This document shows, piece after piece, positions 43,191 to 52,752 of a stretch of DNA of 64,000 nt. How positions within the stretch are numbered: the stretch's first letter is position 1; each line of letters begins with the position of its first letter. Location: positions 1 to 64,000 of the forward strand of contig NZ_BONV01000006.1 in NCBI RefSeq assembly GCF_016862895.1. The letters are read 5' to 3'. The stretch is from Planotetraspora kaengkrachanensis (GTDB lineage: Bacteria > Actinomycetota > Actinomycetes > Streptosporangiales > Streptosporangiaceae). The notes below the pieces were generated by a model that saw nothing but the letters and a program-made list of their open reading frames with translations, was not told where the DNA came from and made no database searches. A program made the position numbers and the translations under genes.

Positions 43191-43881
43191 TTTTCCCCCG
43201 TGAAGGTTTGATTCCCTACGCTTCGACGCTTCCCAATGATGTGGAAAATGTCCGCAAGGCAACCCTTTTGTGAGTGTTGCCTGCTTTGTCTAAATTTCCA
43301 GGCCGAGCGTCGGATAAACGGTGATAACAGGAGATTGGCACAGGCTTATCTCTATATTAACGGCTTTCGACCGATCTTGATCATTTTGACATATAATGTC
43401 GCTTATGTCTGCTTTGAATATGTATGCATATGTGCGATATGCCCGATTCCAAAAATGGTCGGGAGTTGTCGCCGTCCGCTGTCATCCGGCGGCCGGACCG
43501 CGTGCCTCCAACGCATTTCGCGGTCGCCTCGGCGGGTGAGGCCGGTCGGCGGCGGCCACGTACGCCGCCCGCACGGTGTACGCCCACGGGAGGTCGGCAC
43601 CTCCGGGGCGGCCCCGGCAGGGCTCGTCCGCGTTCCGGCGTAAACACCATCCCGATCAAGGAGGTGTCCGGGTCGGCCGTGCCGGTCGGTTCATCTGACG
43701 TCGTGTTGTGAGCGTCCAGGCCGGGCGGCGCGCCCCGGCACGGTCCGCTCTGAAATCGTCGGATTGTCCATCCCGCAACTATGAAGCCCCATGCCGCCGA
43801 GGACGGGACGACCTATAGCGTCACCCTCACACAGCGGGTCATCTCCCTTTGAACAACCCTGCGGCATCCGATGGAGCACTG
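43191..43881. other. Gene-free region between copy 2 and the GH97 gene
   Basis: About 690 bases with no supported gene. The left part to about 43450 is AT-rich and is the leader/promoter of copy 2, including the conserved element at 43344-43363 and a GACAT-ATA-ATGTC palindrome at 43388-43400. The remainder returns to high GC and should hold the promoter of the GH97 operon, but I see no convincing -35/-10 pair. A 135-codon plus-strand frame from 43236 is judged spurious. Confidence 0.55.
43344..43363 (-). promoter_or_regulatory. Conserved upstream element, copy 2
   Basis: The plus-strand text is GCTTATCTCTATATTAACGG, 154 bases before the start of copy 2. On the minus strand it contains TAATAT, a good -10 hexamer, without a convincing -35. 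Confidence 0.6.
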
Positions 43882-46416
43882 TTGAGCGACGACGTACGCC
43901 CCCTCCCCGAGGCGCACACAGGCCCGGTGGGCACGGGCGCGGTGAGCGCCCTGATCCGTGCCGCGGGCACGGGCGTGGGGCTGACCGTCACCTGGCAAGG
44001 CGAGGTCGTCGTGGACGACGTTCCGCTCGGGTTCACGGTCGACGGCGCGGACCTCGGCGTCGACGCGGAACTCGTGCACGTCTCCGACCGCACGGTGGGC
44101 GACCGGATCAGGCTCCGGTCCGGCAAGGCCGTCGGCGACCACGACTACGAGCACCACGAGCGCGTTCACACCTTCCGCGAGGCCTCAGGCGTCGAATGGC
44201 AGGTCATCCTCCGCACGGCACGCGACGGCGTCGCGATCCGCTACGCGATGCCCGCGCTCGACGGGACGGCCTGCGTGACGGCGGACCGCACCGCCGTCAC
44301 GCTTCCCGCCGGGTCGAGAAGCTGGGTGCTCGACTACCAGACCTGGTACGAGACGCCTCGGTGCGGCGCGGACGCCGCCGAGCTGCCGAGCGGCGCCTAC
44401 GGCTTCCCGTACCTCGCCAGGCTCGACGCGGCGACCCACCTCCTGATCACCGAATCGGGGATCGACGGTCGCTTCTCGGGTGCCCACGCCGAAGTGGGCG
44501 GCCCCCTCGCGGACGGCGGCCGGACCCTGCGGTTCACCCTCGCCGACGACGCCGTCGAGGTCACCCGCGGGATCGTCACCCCGTGGCGCGTCTTCCTCAT
44601 CGGCGGGCTGCCCGAGCTCGTGTCCTCCCTGTTCGTCGAGGAGCTCGCGCCGGCCGCCGCGCCCGAGCTCGAGGACGCCGAGTGGGTACGGCCCGGCCGC
44701 GCGGCCTGGTCGTGGTGGTCGGACTTCTACTCGGGCGCGCAACTGGACAAGCAGCGGCACTTCGTGGACGTCGCCGCCGACCTCGGCTGGGAACACCTGC
44801 TCATCGACTGCGGATGGGAGGAGACCTGGGTCCCGGAGATCGTCGCCTACGCGAGCCGGCGCGGCATCCAGGTGCACCTGTGGACCATCTGGCGCGACCT
44901 CAACAGCCCGGAGGACCTCAGGAGGCTGGCGCTGTGGCGCTCGTGGGGCGTCGCCGGGATCAAGGTCGACTTCATGGAGTCGGAGTCCAAGGACCGCTAC
45001 CGCTGGTACGACACGATCCTCGCGGAGACCGCGCGGCTCGGCCTCATGGTGAACTTCCACGGATCGGTCATCCCGCGCGGGTGGGCGCGCACGTTCCCCC
45101 AGGTCATCGGATACGAGGCGATCCGCGGCGCCGAATACTACGTGTTCTTCGAGAACCAGGCCCTCACCGCGTCCCACAACGTGATCCAGCCGTTCACCCG
45201 CAACGTCGTGGGCGCGATGGACGCCACGCCGGTCGCGTTCGGCGCCGCGAACCGCACGACGAGCGACGGTCACGAGCTCGGGTTGTCGGTGGCGTTCGAA
45301 TCGGGCATCACCCACTTCGCCGACCACGTCGACGCCTACGTCTCGCGGCCTCTCGCCGCCCGGTTCCTCGCCGAGCAGGCACCGGTCTGGGACGAGACGG
45401 TCCTGCTGACGGGTGACCCCGACAGCCACGCGGTCGTCGCCCGCCGCTCCGGCGACAGGTGGTTCGTCGGCGGCATCGCCACCGGTGAGGCCCGCGCCGT
45501 CCGCGTGCCGCTCGGCGCGCTGGGAGCGGGCCCCGACGCCCAGGTCTGGGTCGTCGGCGACGCGGCGCCGTCCACAGACGAGGTGCCCGCGACCGGACTC
45601 GCGGAGACGACCACGTCCGCGAGCGACGCGATCGAGGTGACGGTCGCCAGGGACGGCGGCTTCGCCGCGATCGTCGCTCCCGCGGGCACGGACCTGTTCA
45701 GGGCCGTGCCCCGTTCGCGGCACCCCGCGCCGGTCGTGGACCCGCCCGTCGCCGAGATCGGAGCGGACGGGACCGCGTCGCTGACGACCGACCCCGACGC
45801 CCGGCTGCGCCTGCCCGCGGGATGGTCCGCCGAACGCGTCGGCGAGGCCGGCTGGGCCGTACGTCCCGACCGTTCGCTGCGGCCCGGGCGGCTCGGCGTC
45901 GTCACGGTCGAGCGGGACGGCGACGGCGTGGTCCCCGTCGTCGCGCACGCCCGGGTCGTGCGGCCCCTGACCCCCGGCGAGCACGCGCTGCCGGACCTGC
46001 CGATGATCGCGTTCGTCAACGACGACGGCCCCGTCGAACGCGACCAGTCGAACGGCGCCGGCAACCCCGGCGACGGCCGACCCCTGCGCGTCGCGGACCA
46101 GGAGTTCGAACGCGGCCTCGGCACGGCGCCGTACTCCGAGGCGCTGTTCCACCTCGGCGGGCGCGCCGAGACGTTCATGGGCGCCGTGGGCGTCGACGAC
46201 GAGTCGGCCGGGCGCGCCAGAGTCGGCGTCCTCGCGGACGGCGACGAGATCTTCACCGCCGTCGTCGAGGCCGGCAAGCCCGTCACGGCCTTCTCCCTGC
46301 AAGTCCGGGGTGTACGGACCCTGTGCCTGCGCAGCGAGGCCGTGGCTCCTGACGACGCCGGCGTTCACGTCGACTGGGTCGACACCACGGTTCACGTCAC
46401 ATCCGTCAGCGGATGA
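43882..46416 (+). CDS. GH97 glycoside hydrolase (retaining alpha-galactosidase type) with C-terminal NPCBM
   Basis: The 844-residue protein has the GH97 layout: N-terminal beta-sandwich, a TIM-barrel with AWSWWSDFYSG, DCGWEETWVPEI and IKVDFMES, then a C-terminal beta domain. Asp363 in KVDFM corresponds to the nucleophile of retaining GH97 alpha-galactosidases; inverting alpha-glucosidases of the family lack it. The last ~140 residues (MIAFVNDDGPVERDQSNG onward) look like an NPCBM carbohydrate-binding module. There is no signal peptide. The frame opens at 43849, but TTG 43882 has GGAG 5 bases upstream. First gene of the alpha-galactoside operon, 53 bp before the binding protein. Confidence 0.85.
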   Translation: MSDDVRPLPEAHTGPVGTGAVSALIRAAGTGVGLTVTWQGEVVVDDVPLGFTVDGADLGVDAELVHVSDRTVGDRIRLRSGKAVGDHDYEHHERVHTFREASGVEWQVILRTARDGVAIRYAMPALDGTACVTADRTAVTLPAGSRSWVLDYQTWYETPRCGADAAELPSGAYGFPYLARLDAATHLLITESGIDGRFSGAHAEVGGPLADGGRTLRFTLADDAVEVTRGIVTPWRVFLIGGLPELVSSLFVEELAPAAAPELEDAEWVRPGRAAWSWWSDFYSGAQLDKQRHFVDVAADLGWEHLLIDCGWEETWVPEIVAYASRRGIQVHLWTIWRDLNSPEDLRRLALWRSWGVAGIKVDFMESESKDRYRWYDTILAETARLGLMVNFHGSVIPRGWARTFPQVIGYEAIRGAEYYVFFENQALTASHNVIQPFTRNVVGAMDATPVAFGAANRTTSDGHELGLSVAFESGITHFADHVDAYVSRPLAARFLAEQAPVWDETVLLTGDPDSHAVVARRSGDRWFVGGIATGEARAVRVPLGALGAGPDAQVWVVGDAAPSTDEVPATGLAETTTSASDAIEVTVARDGGFAAIVAPAGTDLFRAVPRSRHPAPVVDPPVAEIGADGTASLTTDPDARLRLPAGWSAERVGEAGWAVRPDRSLRPGRLGVVTVERDGDGVVPVVAHARVVRPLTPGEHALPDLPMIAFVNDDGPVERDQSNGAGNPGDGRPLRVADQEFERGLGTAPYSEALFHLGGRAETFMGAVGVDDESAGRARVGVLADGDEIFTAVVEAGKPVTAFSLQVRGVRTLCLRSEAVAPDDAGVHVDWVDTTVHVTSVSG

Positions 46417-46469
46417 CCCCCCGGTGCCGGTCCCGCACGACCGGCACGCAACACGATCAGAGGAACACC

Positions 46470-47729
46470 ATGAAGCGCAAGTGGATCGCCGCCACGGCAG
46501 TCGCCGTGACGGCCGGCCTCCTCACCGCCTGCTCGGGCGGCTCCGGGGACACGCCGAAGAACGAGAAGGTCACGCTCACGTACGCGAACTGGAGCGAGGA
46601 CCAGAGTCCCGCCATGAAGCAGATCGCGGCCGAGTTCGAGAAGGCGAACCCGAACATCACCATCAAGGTGCAGACCCTGCCGTGGCCCGAATACTGGTCC
46701 ACGCTTCAGGTCGGCGCCGCCGGCGGAACCGCGCCGGACGCGTTCTGGATGCTGGCCGACCACTTCCGCGAGTACGCGAAGGGCGGCCAGCTGCTCGACC
46801 TGACGGACACCATCACGTCCAACAAGATCGACATGAACGTCTACCCCAAGCCGGTGTCCGACTCCTACACCTACGAAGGCAAGGTCTTCGCGCTGCCGAA
46901 GGACTTCGACACCAACGGCCTCTGGTACAACAAGGCGCTCTTCGACGCGGCGGGCGTCAAGTACCCCGATGACACGTGGACCTGGCAGGACGTCCAGGAG
47001 GCGGCCAAGAAGCTGACCGACCCCAAGAAGGGCGTGTGGGGCATCGCCGCGCCGATCGACGCGCAGGGCGGCTTCTACAACACGATCCTGCAGGCCGGCG
47101 GCAACATCATCAACCCGGACGGCAGCGCGTCCGACTTCGCGAGCCCGGCCGGGATCGCCGGTCTGAAGTTCTGGACCGACCTTCAGGCGGCGGGCGAGTC
47201 GCCGACGCTGAAGCAGCTGTCGGACACCGAGGCGGTCTCGATGTTCGAGAACCAGAAGGTCGCCATGTACACCTCCGGCGCCTACTGGGCCCTGCGGTTC
47301 TACAAGAACCCCGACCTGAAGGACAAGGTCGACGTCGCGCCCCTGCCGCAGGGCGTCAAGCGCGCCACCGTCACCAGCGGCATCGGCAACGCCGGATACG
47401 CGGGGAGCAAGCACCCCGAGGAGCTCAAGAAGTTCCTCGCCTTCCTCGGCGGGACCAAGGCGGCCGAGATCCAGGCGGCCACCGGAACGGTGCTGCCCGC
47501 CTACCAGGGCACGCAGAAGCCGTGGCTCGACTCGATGCCCGAGTTCCACCTGCAGGTGTTCATCGACGCCATCGACTACAGCGTCCCGCTCCCGGTCGCG
47601 GGCAACGCGTCCGAGTGGCAGGGCCTGGCCCCGCAGTTCCTGACCCCGGCATGGGACGGCAAGAAGCCCGTCGAGCAGGCGGCGAAGGAATACCAGGACG
47701 CCGTCGACCAGGTGCTCGCCAAGAAATGA
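46470..47729 (+). CDS. Sugar ABC transporter substrate-binding lipoprotein
   Basis: A 419-residue CUT1 solute-binding protein with a lipobox LLTAC (Cys about residue 21) and a GGSGD linker. The fold is seen in TLTYANWSEDQSPAMKQIAAEFE, then APDAFWMLADHF, GLWYNKALFDAAGV and AMYTSGAYWALRFY. AGAGGAA precedes ATG 46470; the longer frame from 46413 overlaps the GH97 stop region. ATGA overlap with the next permease. Flanked by GH97 and GH36 alpha-galactosidases, it probably binds alpha-galactosides such as raffinose, stachyose or melibiose (inference from context). Confidence 0.9.
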   Translation: MKRKWIAATAVAVTAGLLTACSGGSGDTPKNEKVTLTYANWSEDQSPAMKQIAAEFEKANPNITIKVQTLPWPEYWSTLQVGAAGGTAPDAFWMLADHFREYAKGGQLLDLTDTITSNKIDMNVYPKPVSDSYTYEGKVFALPKDFDTNGLWYNKALFDAAGVKYPDDTWTWQDVQEAAKKLTDPKKGVWGIAAPIDAQGGFYNTILQAGGNIINPDGSASDFASPAGIAGLKFWTDLQAAGESPTLKQLSDTEAVSMFENQKVAMYTSGAYWALRFYKNPDLKDKVDVAPLPQGVKRATVTSGIGNAGYAGSKHPEELKKFLAFLGGTKAAEIQAATGTVLPAYQGTQKPWLDSMPEFHLQVFIDAIDYSVPLPVAGNASEWQGLAPQFLTPAWDGKKPVEQAAKEYQDAVDQVLAKK

Positions 47730-48655
47730 CGACAGTCGCGACGAAGCCCGTGCGGCGGCCGACCGGCCGCCGCACAGGCGTCAGCAAGCCCAGCGGATGG
47801 TGGGGGCTCGCGTTCATCGCCCCCGCGACGATCGGCCTGATCGCGCTCTACGCGTGGCCGTTCGTGTCCACGCTGCTCAAGAGCTTCCAGGACGTGCCCG
47901 CCTTCGGGCCCGCCACCTTCGTGGGGCTGGACAACTACACCACGCTCATCGGCGACGGCGACTTCTGGAAGGCGTTCAGGAACTCGGCGCTCTACACCGT
48001 GATCATCCTGCTCGGCATCCCGCTGGCCGTCGTGCTCGCGTCGCTGATCGAGCAGGTCGGCCGAGGCCGCGCGATCTACCGGGTGCTCTTCTTCCTGCCG
48101 GTAGTCACCCTGCCCGTCGCCATCGGCATGGTCTGGCGCTTCATCTACAACGGTGACTTCGGGCTGCTCAACTACGTGCTGTCGTGGTTCGGGATCGACG
48201 GCCAGTTCTGGGTGGCCGACCCGCGGTTCACGATCTACGCGTTCGGCGTCGTCGGCATCTGGATGGGCCTCGGCATCAACCTGATCATCCTCGGCGCCGG
48301 CCTGCAGGCCATACCGAAGGCCCTCTACGAGGCCTCCTCCCTGGACGGCGCCGGCCGGGTCAGGCAGTTCTTCCACATCACCGTGCCGCTGCTCAGCCCG
48401 AGCATCTTCTTCGTGACGATCCTCAGCGTGATCTCCGCCCTGCAGATGTTCGACCTGCTGTTCATCATGTTGCGCGGGGTGAACAACACGGCCCTCACCG
48501 ACTCAAAGACGATCGTGTACCTGTTCTACGAGAAGGCGTTCGTCCAGTTCGACCAGGGCTACGGCGCCGCCATCGCGATCGTGCTCCTCATGGTGATCAT
48601 GATCGCGACGGCACTCCAGTTCCGTCTGCAGAGATCCTGGGTCTTCTATGGCTGA
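47726..48655 (+). CDS. Sugar ABC transporter permease (MalF-like)
   Basis: A 309-residue permease with six membrane segments starting at WWGLAFIAPATIGLIALYAWPF. The EAA loop reads ALYEASSLDGAGRVRQFFHI. ATG 47726 overlaps the binding-protein stop (ATGA), and its own stop overlaps the next permease by 8 bases, so the three are translated together. Everything upstream of 47726 in this frame is antiframe readthrough of the binding-protein gene. Confidence 0.92.
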   Translation: MTTVATKPVRRPTGRRTGVSKPSGWWGLAFIAPATIGLIALYAWPFVSTLLKSFQDVPAFGPATFVGLDNYTTLIGDGDFWKAFRNSALYTVIILLGIPLAVVLASLIEQVGRGRAIYRVLFFLPVVTLPVAIGMVWRFIYNGDFGLLNYVLSWFGIDGQFWVADPRFTIYAFGVVGIWMGLGINLIILGAGLQAIPKALYEASSLDGAGRVRQFFHITVPLLSPSIFFVTILSVISALQMFDLLFIMLRGVNNTALTDSKTIVYLFYEKAFVQFDQGYGAAIAIVLLMVIMIATALQFRLQRSWVFYG

Positions 48656-49511
48656 GTCCACCGTCCGCCGCACGTCACGCGCCCGCCGAGGGGGCAGGAC
48701 AGGCTCCACCTGGCCGATCCACGTGCTGCTCGTCATCGCGGTCGTCTTCATGGTGGTGCCGTTCGTCTGGCAGCTCCTCACCGTCTTCAAGACGACCGCC
48801 GAGGTGACCAGGATCCCGCCGACGATCCTGCCCGCGGATTTCAGCCTGCACTCGTTCGAGACGTTCTTCTCGACCGTGCCGTTCTGGTCGATGTTCGCCG
48901 TCTCCGCCGGGTCGCTGGTCCTTCGGGTCGCCGGCCAGATCGTGGTGGCCGCGCTCGCCGGCTACGCGTTCGCGCGCATCCCCTTCCGCGGCAGCAAGGT
49001 GCTGTTCGGGCTGTTCATCGTCATGCTGATGGTGCCGAGCCAGCTCTTCCTCATCGGCCAGTTCCAGCTCATCCGCGACCTGAAGCTGCTGGACACCCTG
49101 CCGGCGCTCGCCATCCCCGGCCTGTTCTCGGCGTTCGGCACGTTCCTGATGCGGCAGGCCTTCCTCACGATGCCGGGCGACTACGAGGAGGCGGCCCGGC
49201 TCGACGGCGCCAACACCTTCCAGGTGTTCTGGCACGTCATGCTTCCCATGGCCCGGCCGATGCTCGCCGCACTCGCGGTGCTGACCGGTCTCTACTCGTG
49301 GAACGACCTGCTGTGGCCGCTCATCGTCTCGCCCTCCGGGGAGAACCGGCCGCTGCCGGTGGGCCTCGCCGGATTGCAGGGACAGTTCGGCACGGACTAC
49401 CCGACCCTCATGGCGGGTGCGCTCGTGTGCTCGATACCTCTCGTGATCGTCTTCCTGGCGCTCCAGCGCCAGTTCTTCGCCGGCATCGCGAGCAGTGGAC
49501 TCAAGGGATGA
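48648..49511 (+). CDS. Sugar ABC transporter permease (MalG-like)
   Basis: A 287-residue permease with six membrane segments (first: IHVLLVIAVVFMVVPFVW). The EAA loop is DYEEAARLDGANTFQVFWHV and the YSWNDLLWPL motif follows near residue 210. The start lies within the preceding gene and its stop overlaps the GH36 start (ATGA). The set lacks an ATPase gene. Confidence 0.92.
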   Translation: MAESTVRRTSRARRGGRTGSTWPIHVLLVIAVVFMVVPFVWQLLTVFKTTAEVTRIPPTILPADFSLHSFETFFSTVPFWSMFAVSAGSLVLRVAGQIVVAALAGYAFARIPFRGSKVLFGLFIVMLMVPSQLFLIGQFQLIRDLKLLDTLPALAIPGLFSAFGTFLMRQAFLTMPGDYEEAARLDGANTFQVFWHVMLPMARPMLAALAVLTGLYSWNDLLWPLIVSPSGENRPLPVGLAGLQGQFGTDYPTLMAGALVCSIPLVIVFLALQRQFFAGIASSGLKG

Positions 49512-51673
49512 CAGGAAAATTGAACGACGCCAGCCACACACCGATTCATCTGCGCTCCGGAGGCACCAGCCTGGTCGTCGCCGTCGACGGGGGACGGCTC
49601 CCGCGCATCCTGCACTGGGGGCCGGATCTCGGCGCGCTCGGGGACGATGCCCTTGCCGACCTGCGGCGGGCGGCCCTTCCCGCCATCGGGGACAGCGCGG
49701 TGACCTATCCGCAGCCCGTCCCGATCCTCCCGCAACTGGCGGAGGGCTGGCTCGGCCGTCCGGGCCTGGTCGGCGACACCGGCGGCCGCCGCTGGGCCCC
49801 GAAGTTCCTGGACGCGACACACGAGGTCGTCGACACCGGCGAAGGACCCGTGCTGCGCACCACGGCGCTCGACCCGGAGTACGGCCTGACCGCCGAATTC
49901 GAGATCCAGGTGCTCGCCGCGAGCGGGCTCGTCCGCCAGCGGGCCACAGTAAGGAACGACACGGCGGAGCCGTACCGGATCGACTCCCTCGAACTGGCTC
50001 TGCCCGTGCCGCCGGAGGCGTCGGAGATCCTCGACCTCACCGGTCGCTGGGCGCTCGAGCGGGTCCCGCAACGGCGGCTGTTCCACGTGGGGGAGTGGGT
50101 CAGGGCCTCGCGGGGCGGCAAGCCGGGGCTCGAGCACACGATGCTGCTGGTCGCCGGAGAGGCCGGGTTCGGGTTCCGTGAGGGCATGGTGTGGGCGACC
50201 CACCTCGCGTGGAGCGGCAACCAGGTGCTCGCCGCCGAGCGGACGCCGGCGGGCACGCGGCACCTCACCGCGGGCGAGGTGCTCCTGCCCGCCGAGGTGG
50301 TGCTGGGCCAGGGCGAGTCGTACCGGAGCCCCTGGCAGTACGGCTCCTGGGGAACCGGGCTCGACGATCTCGCCGCGCGGTTCCACCGGCACCTGCGGTC
50401 GCGGCCGCGGCACCCCCGCTCGCCCCGTCCCGTGGTGCTGAACACGTGGGAGGCGGTCTACTTCCACCACGACCTGGACACCCTGACCGCGCTCGCCGAA
50501 CGCGGGGCGCAGGCCGGCGCGGAGCGGTTCGTCCTCGACGACGGATGGTTCCTGGGCCGCCGCGACGACACCAGTTCGCTCGGCGACTGGACGGTCGACC
50601 CGGACGTCTGGCCCGACGGCCTCGGACCGCTCGTCACCCGGGTGCACGACCTCGGCATGGACTTCGGGCTCTGGTTCGAACCGGAGATGGTCAACCTCGA
50701 CTCCGACCTGGCCCGCGAGCACCCCGAATGGATCTTCGACGGCGGGCACGGACCCGGCCTCGCCTCCCGCCACCAGCATGTGCTGGACCTCGGGCATCCC
50801 GGCGCGTACGCGTACCTGTTCGAGCGGATGAGCGACCTCATCGGGACGCTCGGCATCGCCTACATCAAGTGGGACCACAACCGGTACCTGCTCGACGCCG
50901 GCCACACGCCCGACGGCCGGCCGGGAGTGCGCAGGCAGGTCGAGCAGGCCTACCGGCTGATGGCGGAGCTCAGGGCCGCCCACCCCGGGCTCGAGATCGA
51001 GTCGTGCGCCAGCGGCGGAGGACGCGTCGACCTCGGCGTACTCGAGTTCGCCGACCGGATCTGGCCCAGCGACTGCAACGACCCGCACGAGAGGCTCGAG
51101 ATCCAGCGCTGGACGGGGCTGCTGGTGCCGCCGGAGATGCAGGGCACGCACATCGGAGCCGCCGAGTCGCACACGACGCACCGGACGCATCCGCTGGACT
51201 ACCGCGCGGAGAAGGCGCTGTGGGGGCACCTCGGCGTCGAGGTGAACCTGCTCGAGGCCGACGACGAGACCCGCGCCGCGCTCGCGCGGTGGATCGCCTT
51301 CCACAAGGAGCACCGGGCGCTGCTGCATTCCGGCGAGGTCGTCCACGCGGACCTCGCCGACGCGGCGCTCCGCCTGGAGGGCGTCGTGGCGGCCGACCGC
51401 GGTGAGGCGCTCTACGCGTTCAGCGTCGTCGAGCGGCCCTCGACGTGGCCGCCGGGGCGGATCCGGCTGCCCGGGCTCGACGACGAGCGCCACTACACCG
51501 TCGAAGCCGTCCACCCCGGCTCCCCGCCGGCGGCCGGAGCGGTGCTCCCGCCGTGGCAGCGGGAAGGAGTGACGCTTCCAGGGCGCGTGCTGCGACTCGT
51601 CGGCATCGAGGCGCCGTCCCTGGACGTCGACAGGTCGGTTCTGCTGCGGGTCGTGAGCGCGTCGGCGACGTGA
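49508..51673 (+). CDS. Alpha-galactosidase (GH36)
   Basis: The 721-residue enzyme has the GH36 plan: N-terminal beta-supersandwich, TIM-barrel and C-terminal beta domain. Diagnostic parts are VLNTWEAVYFHHD, RFVLDDGWFLGRRDD, FGLWFEPEMVN, the nucleophile Asp456 in YIKWDHNR, ESCASGGGRVD, and the acid/base Asp522 in WPSDCND. Together these support hydrolysis of alpha-1,6-galactosides. No signal peptide, so it acts on imported oligosaccharides. ATG 49508 overlaps the permease stop; the frame upstream runs inside that gene. Last gene of the operon, convergent with its probable AraC regulator. Confidence 0.93.
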   Translation: MTGKLNDASHTPIHLRSGGTSLVVAVDGGRLPRILHWGPDLGALGDDALADLRRAALPAIGDSAVTYPQPVPILPQLAEGWLGRPGLVGDTGGRRWAPKFLDATHEVVDTGEGPVLRTTALDPEYGLTAEFEIQVLAASGLVRQRATVRNDTAEPYRIDSLELALPVPPEASEILDLTGRWALERVPQRRLFHVGEWVRASRGGKPGLEHTMLLVAGEAGFGFREGMVWATHLAWSGNQVLAAERTPAGTRHLTAGEVLLPAEVVLGQGESYRSPWQYGSWGTGLDDLAARFHRHLRSRPRHPRSPRPVVLNTWEAVYFHHDLDTLTALAERGAQAGAERFVLDDGWFLGRRDDTSSLGDWTVDPDVWPDGLGPLVTRVHDLGMDFGLWFEPEMVNLDSDLAREHPEWIFDGGHGPGLASRHQHVLDLGHPGAYAYLFERMSDLIGTLGIAYIKWDHNRYLLDAGHTPDGRPGVRRQVEQAYRLMAELRAAHPGLEIESCASGGGRVDLGVLEFADRIWPSDCNDPHERLEIQRWTGLLVPPEMQGTHIGAAESHTTHRTHPLDYRAEKALWGHLGVEVNLLEADDETRAALARWIAFHKEHRALLHSGEVVHADLADAALRLEGVVAADRGEALYAFSVVERPSTWPPGRIRLPGLDDERHYTVEAVHPGSPPAAGAVLPPWQREGVTLPGRVLRLVGIEAPSLDVDRSVLLRVVSASAT

Positions 51674-51719
51674 CGAGGAGAACGCGACCGCCGCGGAGGG
51701 AGGAGCCGCTCCCGGGGGC

Positions 51720-52583
51720 TCACCCCTTCGCGCGGTTGCGGTACTCGGTCGGGCTGGCCTCGTGCATCCGCTTGAAGTGGCGGGAGAAGTAGAACGGGTC
51801 GGGGTAGCCGACCTCCCGTGCGATCTTCGCCACCGTCGCGTCCGTCGTGTCGAGGAGGTTGCGTGCCTGCGCCATCCGCAGCGCGGTGTGGTGCGCGAGC
51901 ACGCCGCCTCCGGTGGCACGGCGGAACAGCGCGCTCAGATGAGAGGGGGAGACGCCGACCAGGGCGGCCAGGTCGGCGACCCGGACAGTTCTGTCCAGCC
52001 GTTCGGCCAGGTAGGCCATCGCGCGCTGCAGGGGGTCACCGGGCACCGGCATGGTGCGGTCGACCACGATCTGGGTGAGAAGTTTCCACGCGGCGCCGGC
52101 CGCGCCCATCAGGCTCGCCGGCGAATGATCCCGTTCAAGTATGGTCACGATCTCGTCGAGCAAGGCGATCGCCCGATCGAGGCGGCCGATCGGGATCACG
52201 GGTCTGGACGCGCCCGCCCCGATCTCCTCGATGAGCTCCGTCAGGTCGGCGCCTCGTAAGTGGCACCACCAGATCGTCCAGGGATTGTCGGCGGACGCGC
52301 CGTACGCGTGCGGGACGCCGTGGGGGATCACCAAGGCCGTGTTGGCTCCGACGCGGTGCTGCGCCCCCCCGACGTTCGCCCACCCCGTGCCGGCCGTGCA
52401 CAGGATGAGGATGGTCTCCTCGATGCCGCCCAGCCTTCTCATCAGGTGGTCCGCGGCGTTCGGATAGTAGCCGGTATCGGTGACCATGAGGCGTCTCGTG
52501 ACCGGGCGGGAGCTCGCCTCGGCGACGACCCGGCGCGGCACGACGGTCAGCCGCTGGTTGCGGAAGCCCTCCTGCATCGGCAT
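51720..52583 (-). CDS. AraC-family transcriptional regulator
   Basis: A 287-residue regulator with an N-terminal cupin-like sugar-binding domain (about 25-150; GGIEETILILCTAGTGWANV, VIPHGVPHAYGAS) and two C-terminal helix-turn-helix motifs (about 190-285; VADLAALVGVSPSHLSALFRRATG and VAKIAREVGYPDPFYFSRHFKRMHEASP). This is the architecture of melibiose/raffinose-type activators (MsmR/RafR). Adjacent to and convergent with the GH97-ABC-GH36 operon, it is the likely alpha-galactoside-responsive activator. ATG 52583 is preferred; another ATG at 52577 is possible. Confidence 0.88.
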   Translation of the reverse strand: MPMQEGFRNQRLTVVPRRVVAEASSRPVTRRLMVTDTGYYPNAADHLMRRLGGIEETILILCTAGTGWANVGGAQHRVGANTALVIPHGVPHAYGASADNPWTIWWCHLRGADLTELIEEIGAGASRPVIPIGRLDRAIALLDEIVTILERDHSPASLMGAAGAAWKLLTQIVVDRTMPVPGDPLQRAMAYLAERLDRTVRVADLAALVGVSPSHLSALFRRATGGGVLAHHTALRMAQARNLLDTTDATVAKIAREVGYPDPFYFSRHFKRMHEASPTEYRNRAKG

Positions 52584-52752
52584 CGACCCAGTATGGCAGA
52601 AACCAGCGAATCGTCCAGGTGACGGCGAACATCGAACATTCCCCGTCGTCACCCGCGGGTGTTGACTTGGTCGCGACGTACGACGACGACGCCCGGCCTC
52701 ACCCGTGCTCATGGGAGAGCGTTCCCGGGCGTCACTCACCATCGGGGACAAC

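Noticed and set aside
43236-43643. 135-codon plus-strand frame in the leader of the second small secreted gene
   Set aside because: It crosses the conserved promoter element of the minus-strand gene and changes composition midway from AT-rich to GC-rich; no homology is apparent.
44185-46395. 736-codon open frame antisense to GH97
   Set aside because: Shadow of the GH97 gene; no start context and no protein family.
49397-51919. 840-codon open frame antisense to GH36
   Set aside because: GH36 on the plus strand has complete catalytic motifs; the antisense frame is a high-GC shadow.
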